A DNA stretch of 64,000 nt, taken from Cercis canadensis (Eukaryota; Streptophyta; Magnoliopsida; Fabales; Fabaceae). Below the pieces are notes generated by a model. The model was not told the origin of the DNA and did not search any database. It saw only the letters and a list, made by a program, of their open reading frames with translations. Each line of letters begins with the position of its first letter. The stretch's first letter is position 1. Positions 24,018 to 34,867 of this stretch are shown here, one piece after another. Where the stretch lies: assembly GCA_003255065.1 (NCBI GenBank), contig QAOA01007186.1, forward strand, positions 25,035 to 89,034. Reading direction: 5' to 3'. The position numbers and the translations under genes are program-made.

Positions 24018-24539
24018 GAGAAACTCAGGAAAGTCATTTACATTGTTGGAGTATTTCTCTTAATGTGGTTGTATACTTGTATTTCACTTTCTTTTAATGA
24101 AAGAAATCTACTTCACTTCCAAATATTTGGTGCCAAGAGCTTAGAAGGGGATCTGTTTTGCTTGACATTAACTTCTAATTTGTGAAATGATAACAGATTT
24201 AACAGATTGTTGTCCTACAGAACATTGTTTTACTATAAATGATCACTTGATGGTGGTGAAAATTTTGAAATGAAAATATAGCCGCAAAAGAGAACATTGA
24301 TGAATGGGAAGTTACTGATTATAGCACAGAAGATGAGCAAGACTGAGAAATATTTAATTTCAGAATCAAATAAAACAAATGTGTGACTTTCTTTGATGTA
24401 AAAATTTCAAAAATTCAACATATCATCAGGTTAGAAAAAAGAATGAAGTTATTTGAATTTGCTAATTTTCCTACTTCTTAGAAACTACTGGCAGCATTAA
24501 CTTCATGCACCATAAGCTTTTCTTTTCCCATTTTCTGGT
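24018..24539. repeat. 3' flank of locus 2, shared with locus 4
   Basis: Near-identical to 32292-32815, including GTGGTTGTATACTTGTATTT and downstream. Marks loci 2 and 4 as sharing a recently copied 3' half. No gene. Confidence 0.75.
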
Positions 24540-26383
24540 ACCAAACCATGACTTTCTATTACTTTTCTCAATACATTTAAATTCCCTTTCCCACAGTAAC
24601 ACGTCATTAAAATGGGCCTACCTATGACTTCTCATTTGACAGCAATTGGCTACAAGAGGTTTGATTGAGTAACAACTTATTGGAAACGGCAAATGTATGT
24701 CAAAGTAAAGACCAAGATTGAGACAGCAATCATGAACGTGAAATAGAGTCATCTTCTAAGAAGTTTATCTCATCTAAGAGTATTGACTTCCATGCTCATT
24801 AAAGAAAATTTTGGTAGGTTTACAACCTAATAATCCTTAATTATATATTTCTGATAATTTCACATCACTGCCATTTCTAAACTTGCTATGAGTACTTCAA
24901 TGAAGTTGCAAGATATAAATTGTTTGAAACTCCAGAGTGATATGCTATTAATTTCCGAGAGGACTGTTATTTGGTCATGAAATTTTACTAGGATTAATTA
25001 ATTCAAAGGTGGCCATTGTCTAAATCCACTTATCTATAAGGGTAATTATAATCTCATATCACTCTCGAAACAAAGGTCAAACAATTTATTCCAATCAAAT
25101 ATCGTTTTTATATTTCTAATTTTCCATGTCTATATGGTACCTGCATTGACCGACTTGATCATTACTCTGGCCTCCAAGATGTGAACTTTCGTAGTGATTA
25201 ATTTGATGTAAGTAGATTGATTGACTGTTGACTTTTCATTAATATTATTCTCTTTCACTTTTAATAAAAGGAATCTAACATTATCTTTAGTAACAAAAAA
25301 AAAAAAAAAACTATCAACTATAGGAAGGAGAACTATGTGTATCTGTTGGGTTTCAGTGAGGGGACGGGAGCTTCTAAGCTACCCCATGTAGGTTTTTACC
25401 TCATATGGGAGTACTTTAATGATATTGGGGTCGAACACACTTTTAATTTTGGTTCCATCGCAAATATTTTAAAAATTAGGTCATTAATATGTGTCAAAAC
25501 AATTAGTTCTTTGTAAAATACATATACATGGAGTAATATAGGAAAAATAGATTAAAATATTTTGTTTTCTTTAAATTTATCAAACTCAAATCTATCAATA
25601 GTTTGAGGAAATGACCCATACCTTATGACTCATTTTTTCAAAATCTTTATAATGGTACCAAAATTAGAAATTTGTTCCATCCTAGAGTCATTGAACTTCC
25701 ATGTGGGATAAAATCCCACATGGAGTAGCTTAAAAGCTCTTGGGCTTGACAGTTGACATTGGCTCATTTGATTTATAGAATGAAAATCATAGAATCAGAA
25801 TAGAGCATGAAATGAGCAATCCTATTTCTCAAGATGGGAATGTTGATTCCCGCTTCTATGGAATCAAGTTTGGAATATATATATATTTTGCTACCAAATA
25901 TTGAAATGCTTATTTCACAAAATAGAGCATGGAATAAAATCACCATTCCGTGTACCAAACAAACACTTCTAATTTTTGGTGCTTAAATAATACTTACATT
26001 GACTGACTAAGAACTGCAGGTAATGGACCACAAGTTTGGGACCATTTTATGAATGGGAACTGAATCATTTTCTGAATTGTCACATATGAGCATTTTCATT
26101 TCCACAGTCAATTCCTGCCTATCTTACAAGTTAGAGTCTTTGAGTAATATCGGTCAATTTTACGTAGGTTTATGATATTGTTTTCTTTTCTTTTCTTTTT
26201 ATTATTTTCAAATGATATAATTTCATGCTAAGGGATATTATTTTCTAGTATTGTAACAATCAATTGTTTGGTTTCATTTCTCAAGAAGTAGCATATTTAA
26301 TAAGTATTTTCACCCTAGATTTGAATTTCAATAATTTAATTTGGTCCATTTTTTCCAGGGATAGAATTTGGAGAATTTGATGT
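24540..26383. repeat. Segmental duplication D2, copy 1, non-coding part (partner 35540-37393)
   Basis: From about 24960 to 27200 the sequence matches about 35960-38205 at a constant offset of 11010 with very few changes. Contains cluster intergenic unit copy c and an 11-bp inverted repeat CCATGTGGGAT/ATCCCACATGG at 25699-25723. No gene in this part. Confidence 0.85.
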
Positions 26384-26855
26384 TGGATCACTGTTTTCAT
26401 TACAAGTTTCTTTGTCCTCCTTATCATTCGGGCCAGGTTCAGTTTTCATTATGTTGCTAAAAATATCAAGTCTGAGGGAAGACATACAAAGAATGGGGAC
26501 TTTTTTCAAATATGGAACTATGTTGATAAAATAGTAAATGAAGATATTATTCAGGCAACGAAAGACTTTGATATCAGGTACTGCATTGGCATGGGTGCTT
26601 ATTGTAGTGTCTAAATTTGTTCTTGAAAGATGTGTTGGACTCACGTCTCCCTCTTCCCTTCTTTGGGAAAGAGCCCGAGATGTGGTTCTGGTGTTGACAC
26701 TTGCTTTGTCATTCCTATATACTAATCCAAGATCTCGGCCATCGATCAAAGAAGTGTCTGAGGAGTTTCTCGTTCCCAAGCCACCATTCCTGCTACCTTT
26801 TCATGACATTTCAATTCACCAGTTGATGATTAAAGAATCAATCTTTCAAAAATAA
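26384..26855 (+). pseudogene. RLK fossil with deleted kinase core, copy 1
   Basis: An open stretch from the transmembrane helix (TVFITSFFVLLIIRARF) through the juxtamembrane (WNYVDKI...DIIQATKDFDIRYCIG) reaches a degraded Gly loop (GMGAYCSV) and a TAA at about 26611. It is then followed at once by the end of the kinase domain ([29 protein letters not shown]), ending TAA 26853-26855 in another frame. The catalytic lysine, HRD and DFG are all missing. This is a deletion product of an LRR-RLK of a slightly different subtype from the six loci. Copy 2 lies at 37394-37865. Confidence 0.75.
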
Positions 26856-26988
26856 ACTAAGTGGCACATATTTTCCACTCCAGCAAATAATTGATTATCA
26901 TTACCTACCATTCAATAGCAGGCAAAGACTGGTAAGTGAACTGGAAAGGAGTATTTCACTGGTGGAAGAGTAGAGATCATGCCTTGAA

Positions 26989-27036
26989 ATTTCAAAGAAA
27001 GTTGTCCATACCGCGTGGGGACAGTTTCTTTGAAAT
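26989..27036. promoter_or_regulatory. Conserved upstream hairpin, locus 3
   Basis: ATTTCAAAGAAA (26989-27000) and TTTCTTTGAAAT (27025-27036) with the same loop as locus 2. Same position relative to the ATG, about 160-210 bp upstream. Confidence 0.5.
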
Positions 27037-27087
27037 ATGTTTTTGGCCACTTAACTCAGATTGGCTGACTAAGAACTTGTAAAATAA

Positions 27088-27126
27088 CATTGACCTTGAC
27101 TATAGCTCATCTTTACTATTATAAAG
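27088..27126 (+). promoter_or_regulatory. Tandem W-box-like motif and TATA-like box, locus 3
   Basis: CATTGACCTTGAC at about 27088-27100 and TATTATAAAG at 27117-27126 precede the ATG at 27198. Confidence 0.55.
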
Positions 27127-27197
27127 TCTCCACTTGAAGCCTAACAAGTCATTGCAAGAACACAAGCAAAGTGAATATCAACAAGCTTTAGGTAGAG

Positions 27198-27929
27198 ATG
27201 GCATTCTCCAATAATTCCATCATTTTGATATTGGTAGTATTACTCTTATGGGACGCCGTTGCCATGTTCCATAATGCTACTGCAGCAAAGCCAAATTCGT
27301 CATCCACGAATGAGGAGGCAAATGCTTTGCGTCATAGCCAGTGGTGGGACACTAGACTCAATATCTCAAACCGTTGCAATTGGAATGGTATTAGATGCAA
27401 TGAGGCTGGAAGCATTACAGGGATTTACTGGCTGTATACAGAACGTTATGAAATTGAGTTAGGGGATATCAACTTAACTGCATTTCCTAATTTAGTCCAG
27501 TTGGATCTTGCTGGAATGGGGCTGCAGGGAAGCATTCCTGCCCAGATAGGTACTCTCCAGAAGCTCACATATCTCGACCTATCCAACAACCAATTAACAG
27601 GCGAGTTACCTAGCACTTTCTCTAATCTTACTCAACTTGTGGAGCTTTGTCTTTCTCACAATCACATTGTTGGTTTCATACCTCCACAAATAGGAAATTT
27701 AACAAATTTGTTGATCTTGGATCTGAGTGCTAACAATTTAAGTGGTCCTATTTTTGCAGAAATAGAGAATTTAAGGAATTTGGAGTCATTAGATCTTAGT
27801 TGGAACATGTTGACCGGTTCAATTCCTCCCAAATTGGGGACATTAAAGAACCTAACTAACATATACCTTGGTACAAACATTCTTACTGGTCAAATACCAT
27901 CATCCTTGGGAAATTTGAAATATTTGATA
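27198..27929 (+). CDS. LRR receptor-like kinase, locus 3, cut by assembly gap
   Basis: 244 codons are visible: signal peptide [24 protein letters not shown]-cap with NRCNWNGIRC, and about six LRRs, up to GNLKYLI, where the N block begins. No stops. Closest to loci 4 and 5 in the cap region. After the gap (28898) there is only a TA microsatellite and non-coding DNA, so the transmembrane helix, kinase and last exon are either inside the gap or absent. The 968-base gap would be too small for the rest of a full-length gene (about 1.9 kb in locus 1) if its size is real. Whether this is a working gene cannot be judged. Confidence 0.75.
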
Positions 27930-28897
27930 NNNNNNNNNNNNNNNNNNNNNNNNNNNNNNNNNNNNNNNNNNNNNNNNNNNNNNNNNNNNNNNNNNNNNNN
28001 NNNNNNNNNNNNNNNNNNNNNNNNNNNNNNNNNNNNNNNNNNNNNNNNNNNNNNNNNNNNNNNNNNNNNNNNNNNNNNNNNNNNNNNNNNNNNNNNNNNN
28101 NNNNNNNNNNNNNNNNNNNNNNNNNNNNNNNNNNNNNNNNNNNNNNNNNNNNNNNNNNNNNNNNNNNNNNNNNNNNNNNNNNNNNNNNNNNNNNNNNNNN
28201 NNNNNNNNNNNNNNNNNNNNNNNNNNNNNNNNNNNNNNNNNNNNNNNNNNNNNNNNNNNNNNNNNNNNNNNNNNNNNNNNNNNNNNNNNNNNNNNNNNNN
28301 NNNNNNNNNNNNNNNNNNNNNNNNNNNNNNNNNNNNNNNNNNNNNNNNNNNNNNNNNNNNNNNNNNNNNNNNNNNNNNNNNNNNNNNNNNNNNNNNNNNN
28401 NNNNNNNNNNNNNNNNNNNNNNNNNNNNNNNNNNNNNNNNNNNNNNNNNNNNNNNNNNNNNNNNNNNNNNNNNNNNNNNNNNNNNNNNNNNNNNNNNNNN
28501 NNNNNNNNNNNNNNNNNNNNNNNNNNNNNNNNNNNNNNNNNNNNNNNNNNNNNNNNNNNNNNNNNNNNNNNNNNNNNNNNNNNNNNNNNNNNNNNNNNNN
28601 NNNNNNNNNNNNNNNNNNNNNNNNNNNNNNNNNNNNNNNNNNNNNNNNNNNNNNNNNNNNNNNNNNNNNNNNNNNNNNNNNNNNNNNNNNNNNNNNNNNN
28701 NNNNNNNNNNNNNNNNNNNNNNNNNNNNNNNNNNNNNNNNNNNNNNNNNNNNNNNNNNNNNNNNNNNNNNNNNNNNNNNNNNNNNNNNNNNNNNNNNNNN
28801 NNNNNNNNNNNNNNNNNNNNNNNNNNNNNNNNNNNNNNNNNNNNNNNNNNNNNNNNNNNNNNNNNNNNNNNNNNNNNNNNNNNNNNNNNNNNNNNNN
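27930..28897. other. Assembly gap (968 N)
   Basis: Unbroken run of N inside locus 3. True length unknown. Confidence 0.99.

Positions 28898-28898
<1 letters not shown>

Positions 28899-28935
<37 letters not shown>
28899..28935. repeat. TA dinucleotide microsatellite at gap edge
   Basis: About 18 TA units immediately after the gap; a likely cause of the assembly break. Confidence 0.95.
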
Positions 28936-28939
<4 letters not shown>

Positions 28940-29137
28940 TTGTTTTAGTAGTAGTGTAATTATCAGTTTAATATGTAAAGTTTCACCTCGAGAAAAATAA
29001 AAATTCGTCATCAAAATTTTAAAATAGCCAAAATCAAATGATTTTCCTCCTTCTTTCGTTACTTTCTTCATCACGATGAATTGTTAGGAGAGAGCAAGGT
29101 TGATCGATGTTGGAATAAAGTAGTGATTGCCATTCAC

Positions 29138-29406
29138 AGTATTTACATTGACTGACTAAGAACTTGGAGGAAACGGCAGAATACTACTCCTCATATCCCA
29201 TTGCATGACACTCCAAGATGTGAATCTAATTTTACTTTCCATATTCAAACCATTCTTACCTTTCGGAGAACTTTCACAAAGCATATCTTCCAGACTTCGA
29301 CCGTGTGGGACATAAAAGCAATTTGTTTTTGTCCTTTTATTAAAAAAAAACTTTGGAATGATGATAACATTGACCTTGACTAGAGCTTATCTTTACTATT
29401 ATAAAG
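29138..29406 (+). promoter_or_regulatory. Proximal promoter of locus 4 (type B)
   Basis: Unlike loci 1, 2, 3 and 5, the hairpin block is absent. Instead GGAAACGGCAGA and CCCATTGCATGACT occur (29170-29212), as at locus 6 (47897-47942). The core is conserved: CATTGACCTTGAC at about 29368-29380 and TATTATAAAG at 29397-29406, with the ATG at 29481. Confidence 0.5.
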
Positions 29407-29480
29407 TCTCCACTTGAAGCATAACAAGTCATTGCAAGAACACAAACAAAGTGAATATCAACAAGCTTTAGGTAGAATAG

Positions 29481-32291
29481 ATGGCATTCTCCAATAATTC
29501 CATCATTTTGATATTGGTAGTATTACTCTTATGGGACGCCGTTGACATGTTCCATAATGCTACTGCAGCAAAGCCAAATTCGTCATCCACGAATGAGGAG
29601 GCAAATGCTTTGCGTCATAGCCAGTGGTGGGACACTAGACTCAATATCTCAAACCGTTGCGATTGGAATGGTATTAGATGCAATGAGGCTGGAAGCATTA
29701 CAGGGATTTACTGGCTGTATACAGAACGTTATGAAATTGAGTTAGGGGATATCAACTTAACTGCATTTCCTAATTTAGTCCATTTGAATCTTGCTGAAAT
29801 GCGGCTGCAGGGAAGCATTCCTGCCCAGATAGGTACTCTAGGGAAGCTCACGCATCTCAACCTATCCAACAACCGCCTTACTGGTGTGCTACCTAGCACA
29901 CTTGCGAACCTTTCTCAACTTACCATGCTTGACATTTCTCAAAATAATATAAATGGTGGCATTCCTTACTTTGGTGGTAGCAACCAATTAACAGGTGAGT
30001 TACCTAGCACTTTCTCTAATCTTACCCAACTTGTTGAGCTTAAACTTTCTCACAATCACATTTCTGGTTTCATAGCTCCACAAATAGGAAATTTAACAAA
30101 TTTGTTGAGCTTGGATCTGAGTTCAAACGATTTAAGTGGTCCTATTTTTCTAGAAATGGAAAATTTAAAGAATTTGAAGTTGTTAGATCTTAGTGGGAAC
30201 AAGTTGACTGGTCCAATTCCTCCCAAATTAGGGACATTAAAGAACCTAACTCACTTATACCTTGGTAATAACATTCTCACTGGTCGAATTCCATCCTCCT
30301 TGGCAAATTTGAAATATTTGAGAGATTTGTCTCTTCACTCAAATCACCTCCATGGGCCAATTCCCTTGTTTTTGTATGAACTAACTAATTTGATAAGATT
30401 AGACCTATCAAACAACAACATTTCTGGTACCTTGCCATCAGAAATTGGAAAGCTCCTTCATCTTGAAACTCTCAATTTCTCCCGAAACAAGCTACAAGGA
30501 AGTATTCCTTATCAAGTGGGTAACTTGTTTGAGCTTGTCAATTGTGACATTAGTCATAACAGGATCAGTGGAGAGATACCATCTGAGTTAGGTAATTTAG
30601 GTAATTTACGTCCATACTGTTACTTGGATCTCAGCTACAACAATCTTGTTGGCAACATACCTAGAGAACTTGGGAAGCTGCATTATGTCAACTTGTCATA
30701 CAATTCTCTCAGTGGCTATCTCCCAAAAGAATTTCATTGCTATTTTTTTCAAGATAGCTTCCACGGTAATAAGGGGTTGATAGCTCCATGGAAAAATGTT
30801 TCTTGTCCAATATATGATGTCCCTACCTCTGACACCTCACCTACCAGTGGAAAGCATTACATGGAGATTATTATTCCCATCACCACTTTCTTTGTCATTC
30901 TATTTGTCGGGATTATGCTGGTTTCTCGATACATGCACAAGAAAGCCAAATTTGAGAAAAATTCTTCCCATCACCACTTTCTTTGTCATTCTATTTGTCG
31001 GGGCTACACTAGTTTCTCGATATATGCATAGGAAAGCCAAATTTGACAAAAAAAGTAGCAAAGAAAGTAGCAAAGAATGGAGACTTGTTCTCCATATGGA
31101 ACTATGATGGTAAAATTGCATTTGAAGATATCATTGAAGCAACAGAAGACTTTGATATCAAATACTGCATTGGCACGGGTGGCTATGGTAGTGTCTACAA
31201 AGCAAACCTACTCATGGGTAGAATTGTTGCACTAAAGAAACTCCATACGAAGGAATCTCAAAACCCAAGATTTGCTGAGAGTTTTCGCAATGAGATCAAG
31301 ATGTTGACAAAAATTCGTCATCGAAACATTGTGAAGTTTCATGGTTTTTGTGTGCACAACAGGTGTATGTTTTTGATCTATGAATACATGGAAAGAGGAA
31401 GTCTATTTTGTGCCTTGAGTAATGATGCTGAAGCCCAACAGTTGAATTGGGGTAAGAGGGTGAATATCATCAAAGGAATAGCACATGCTTTGGCATACAT
31501 GCATCACGATTGCACCCCAACTATTATTCATAGAGACATCACAAGTAACAATGTTTTGCTGAACCTGGAAATGGAAGCTTTTGTCTCAGACTTTGGCACA
31601 GCTAGATTCCTTGATCCTGATTCCTCCAATCAAACTCTATTAGTTGGCACTTATGGATATGTTGCCCCTGGTAAGCTTCTTTTTCTTTTTTTCTTTTTCC
31701 AACTCTGCTTATTTTTCTTTTTCCAACTCTGCTTAATTTATCCTTATTGAATTGATTTTATTTTATTAAATTAATTTATTGGGTCATTACAGAACTTGCA
31801 TATACATTGACTGTCACGGAGAAATGTGATGTTTACAGCTTTGGAGTGGTGGCATTAGAAACTATAATGGGAAAGCATCCAGGTGAGCTAATTTCCATGT
31901 TGTCAAAGCCTTGTACTCTGAATATGATGCTAAAAGATGTCATAGATCAACGTCTCTGTCTTCCTTTCCTCCAAAAGGAAACTCGGGATGTGATTCTTGT
32001 GACAACACTAGCATTAGCTTGTGTGCAATACATTGTACTCTGAATATGATGCTAAAAGATGTCATAGATCAACGTCTCCGTCTTCCTTTCCTCCAAAAGG
32101 AAACTCAGGATGTGATTCTTGTGACAACACTAGCATTAGCTTGTGTGCAATACACACCAAAACTCCGACCACCAATGAAGCAAGTGGCTCAGCAACTTTC
32201 AGTTTCAAAGCCATCTTTGGTTGTGTCTTTTTATGAGATATCAATCCACCAACTGATGAATGAAGAAATATATCTTGTAGACAACAATTAA
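29481..32291 (+). pseudogene. LRR-RLK locus 4, chimeric, frameshifted
   Basis: Exon-1 region 29481-31670, intron 31671-31792 (GT...AG), exon 2 31793-32291. The N-terminal frame runs 516 codons: signal peptide, cap, about 14 LRRs, first transmembrane helix ([18 protein letters not shown]). Then a second copy of the transmembrane segment (91-bp offset, 30876 against 30967) begins out of frame, giving a stop at 31031. A further A7 run (instead of A6 in loci 1, 2 and 6) at about 31048-31054 shifts the frame again before the kinase. The kinase region has Gly loop, VALKK, HRD and DFG, but exon 2 carries a 122-bp tandem duplication (31911/32033) that shifts the frame. As read, the product would be an LRR protein with a membrane anchor and no kinase. 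A chimera of a locus-5-like front and a locus-2-like back fits best; collapsed assembly is an alternative. Confidence 0.8.
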
Positions 32292-34069
32292 GAGAAACTC
32301 AGGAAAGTCATTTACATTGTTGGAATATTTCTCTTAATGTGGTTGTATACTTGTATTTCACTTTCTTTTAATGAAAGAAATCTACTTCACTTCCAAATAT
32401 TTGGTGCCAAGAGCTTAGAAGGGGATCCGTTTTGCTTGACATTAACTTCTAATTTGTGAAATGATAACAGATTTAACAGATTGTTGTCCTACAGAACATT
32501 GTTTTACTATAAATGATCACTTGATGGTGGTGAAAATTTTGAAATGAAAATATAGCCGCAAAAGAGAACATTGATGAATGGGAAGTTACTGATTATAGCA
32601 CAGAAGATGAGCAAGACTGAGAAATATTTAATTTCAGAGTCAAATAAAACAAATGTGTGACTTTCTTTGATGTAAAAATTTAAAAAATTCAACATATCAT
32701 CTGGTTAGAAAAAAGAATGAAGTTATTTGAATTTGCTAATTTTCCTACTTCTTAGAAACTACTGGCAGCATTAACTTCATGCACCATAAGCTTTTCTTTT
32801 CCCATTTTCTGGTACCAAACCATGACTTTATATTTCTTGTGTCAGTGGCAAATGACACTGATGATATCATTGTGAATAATGAGTAAGAGATCAAATGATA
32901 TTGCCATAGATGATAGAAGTAAGGTAGATGCTGAGTATTCAATCAGAGTACGAGTGACATGCATTAAAAGGGCAAAAGCTGTAAAAGGCAGCACATGCAA
33001 AGTAGAGAATAAAGCTTACACCATTATTGTAATAAGATAGGAGTTAAGGTTAATTTTTGAATTTAGAGATAGGTCTGTAATAATGAAATTGTGAAAAAAT
33101 CATGATTTAGTCATGGTGTGGACAGCTTGGGTGCAAATACTTCAACAGAAGGAACAGCTAGTAGAATTATTCTCTGGCAGTGGCTAAAATATAGGAAGAA
33201 AATTTAAGGGAGTAAGGAAATGGAAAGAAAATAAGCAATACCCAAAGAAGAACATGGAAGAAGAAGTAGAAGAAGATGCCAATACTGCCGTTATTTCCCA
33301 ACATTCAAAAATCTCATACATGGAAAATCCTTTATCAACTCTCAAGTACATATAGACTCCATCATTTATTCCAGAGATGATATTCTCATTACTAACTAGA
33401 CTAGGAGTATAGAAAACAATCTGAGGACTCTTAACTCTTAAATGACGAGAGCGACAAAAAAAAAAAGTATATTCTCATTGGAAAATTATAAATTGAAATT
33501 ATACAAAAAAAAAAAAAAAAGTATATTCTCATTGGAAAATTATAAATTGAAATTATTTAGGAAATATGCAGAAGATATAGTAAAGTTAAATCACAGAAAT
33601 AACTCTAACTAACTAAGCCTAGATACATCAAGTGCAAATCTTCAGAAAATTTAGCTTGTCATCAGACATATCCTATTAAGTGAAATAGAAAGGCTTGTCA
33701 AAAGGCTGAACCTGATTAACAAATTATTCCTGTTATGTAATATGAAGGCAATAGATAACAGTAAGTTAAAGCCAATGATTCAATACCTCAAATGATATCC
33801 ATAAAAACAGCAAGATTGATTACTGAGATGTTTGTCTTGCCTGGATTAATGGACCCACATATCTTATGGAATCGATACCCCTTATAGTATTGAATAATTA
33901 GCCTGAGTCAAATACATTAAAATATGAATATTAATCTCATTGTGGTATCGATACGGCATGTGGTACCTAATAACTGACATAAGTTAAATGCATTAAAATA
34001 TGATTATAATTTAAAAAAAAATAAAAATTAAGCAAACATAGAGGAAGTGGATAAGAGAGAAGAAAGAAA
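32292..34069. other. Intergenic, no gene recognised
   Basis: 32292-32815 repeats the 3' flank of locus 2. The rest is A-rich with small direct repeats (GTATATTCTCATTGGAAAAT at about 33467 and 33521) and a pair of ATCGATAC-containing repeats at 33872-34010. It could include intron remains of the L3 fossil that ends at 34070. Confidence 0.45.
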
Positions 34070-34425
34070 ACCTTGGAAGCCCTTGCCAATGGTGGTGCCT
34101 CAGACATAAACAATATCACCTTCCTGGAAAATTTCCTCCAATACAAGGCGTTTGTTAGGCTCGAACCCCTCCACAGATTGAAGACGAAACTCCTGAAGAT
34201 GTCTCATTGGAATGGCACCCACCTTTTCGAGATGACCCAGCTACGGCTTGGTCAGTTTCCGGTCCCTGACCCTCTGCTAACCCACCTGGACCGCGTCGTA
34301 GCCATCAGTAGCCTCGGTTTTTATCTGGGTCACAATATTCCCTTCTTTGAATCCCACCACAGTCACTGGCACAATCTCGCCGTTGGGTTGGAAATAGCTC
34401 ATCATTCCCAATTTGGTGATAAAAC
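34070..34425 (-). pseudogene. Plastid ribosomal protein L3 exon fossil
   Basis: On the - strand the sequence reads [65 protein letters not shown], the conserved middle of bacterial/plastid-type 50S L3 (uL3). In plants this protein is nuclear-encoded and imported into the chloroplast. Three in-frame stops interrupt it: after VQVG (about 34282), after KLTKP (about 34241) and after DIVYV (about 34100). The right end stops before the N-terminus and transit peptide; the left end stops at a possible AAG|GTTTTC donor, so it looks like one exon copied from genomic DNA and not a processed cDNA copy. Confidence 0.8.
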
Positions 34426-34867
34426 GTTAGTTCATTGGTAATTTTTATACTGGATTTTGTTGTTATTATCAGTAAGATGCATTTTATTTCCCTTCTCTTT
34501 ATAGTTTGAGTCTGCTATTCAATGGGAGGTGTTTAAATTATTATTTTCGTTATTTAAGATCATCTGAAGCCTTGGATTACTTTCAAACTAGGAATCTCAA
34601 AATTCAAAATTGTTCTAATGTCGAGGATATATACCACGTCAGAAGTCAATATCCAAATACACTTTCCTGTGGTTTAATTTTACATGGAATTGAACATTTG
34701 CTCAATCTTAAGAAATGGAATATAAATGATGTTTTAAATGTCAAAATATCCTAGCTTCTAAGCACAGTTTCGGATTCTATTATGAAATTTGGTGCTAAAT
34801 CTGATGCGATAAGCACATAAGGAAGTTTATGAACTAGAAGTAGTAGTGTATTGTAAACTCAAAGTTT
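34426..34867. other. Intergenic, nothing recognised
   Basis: AT-rich. A short open frame at 34506-34754 has no family features. Confidence 0.4.

Noticed and set aside
25773..25958. 61-codon - strand frame (and copy at 36783-36968)
   Set aside because: Lies in the repeated intergenic unit with no homology signal; its two copies are from the same block duplication.
26336..26779. 147-codon - strand frame (and copy at 37346-37789)
   Set aside because: It is antisense to the RLK fossil; the + strand reading is a clear kinase relative.
34073..34441. 122-codon + strand frame
   Set aside because: Antisense of the plastid L3 fossil; the - strand has clear homology despite stops.
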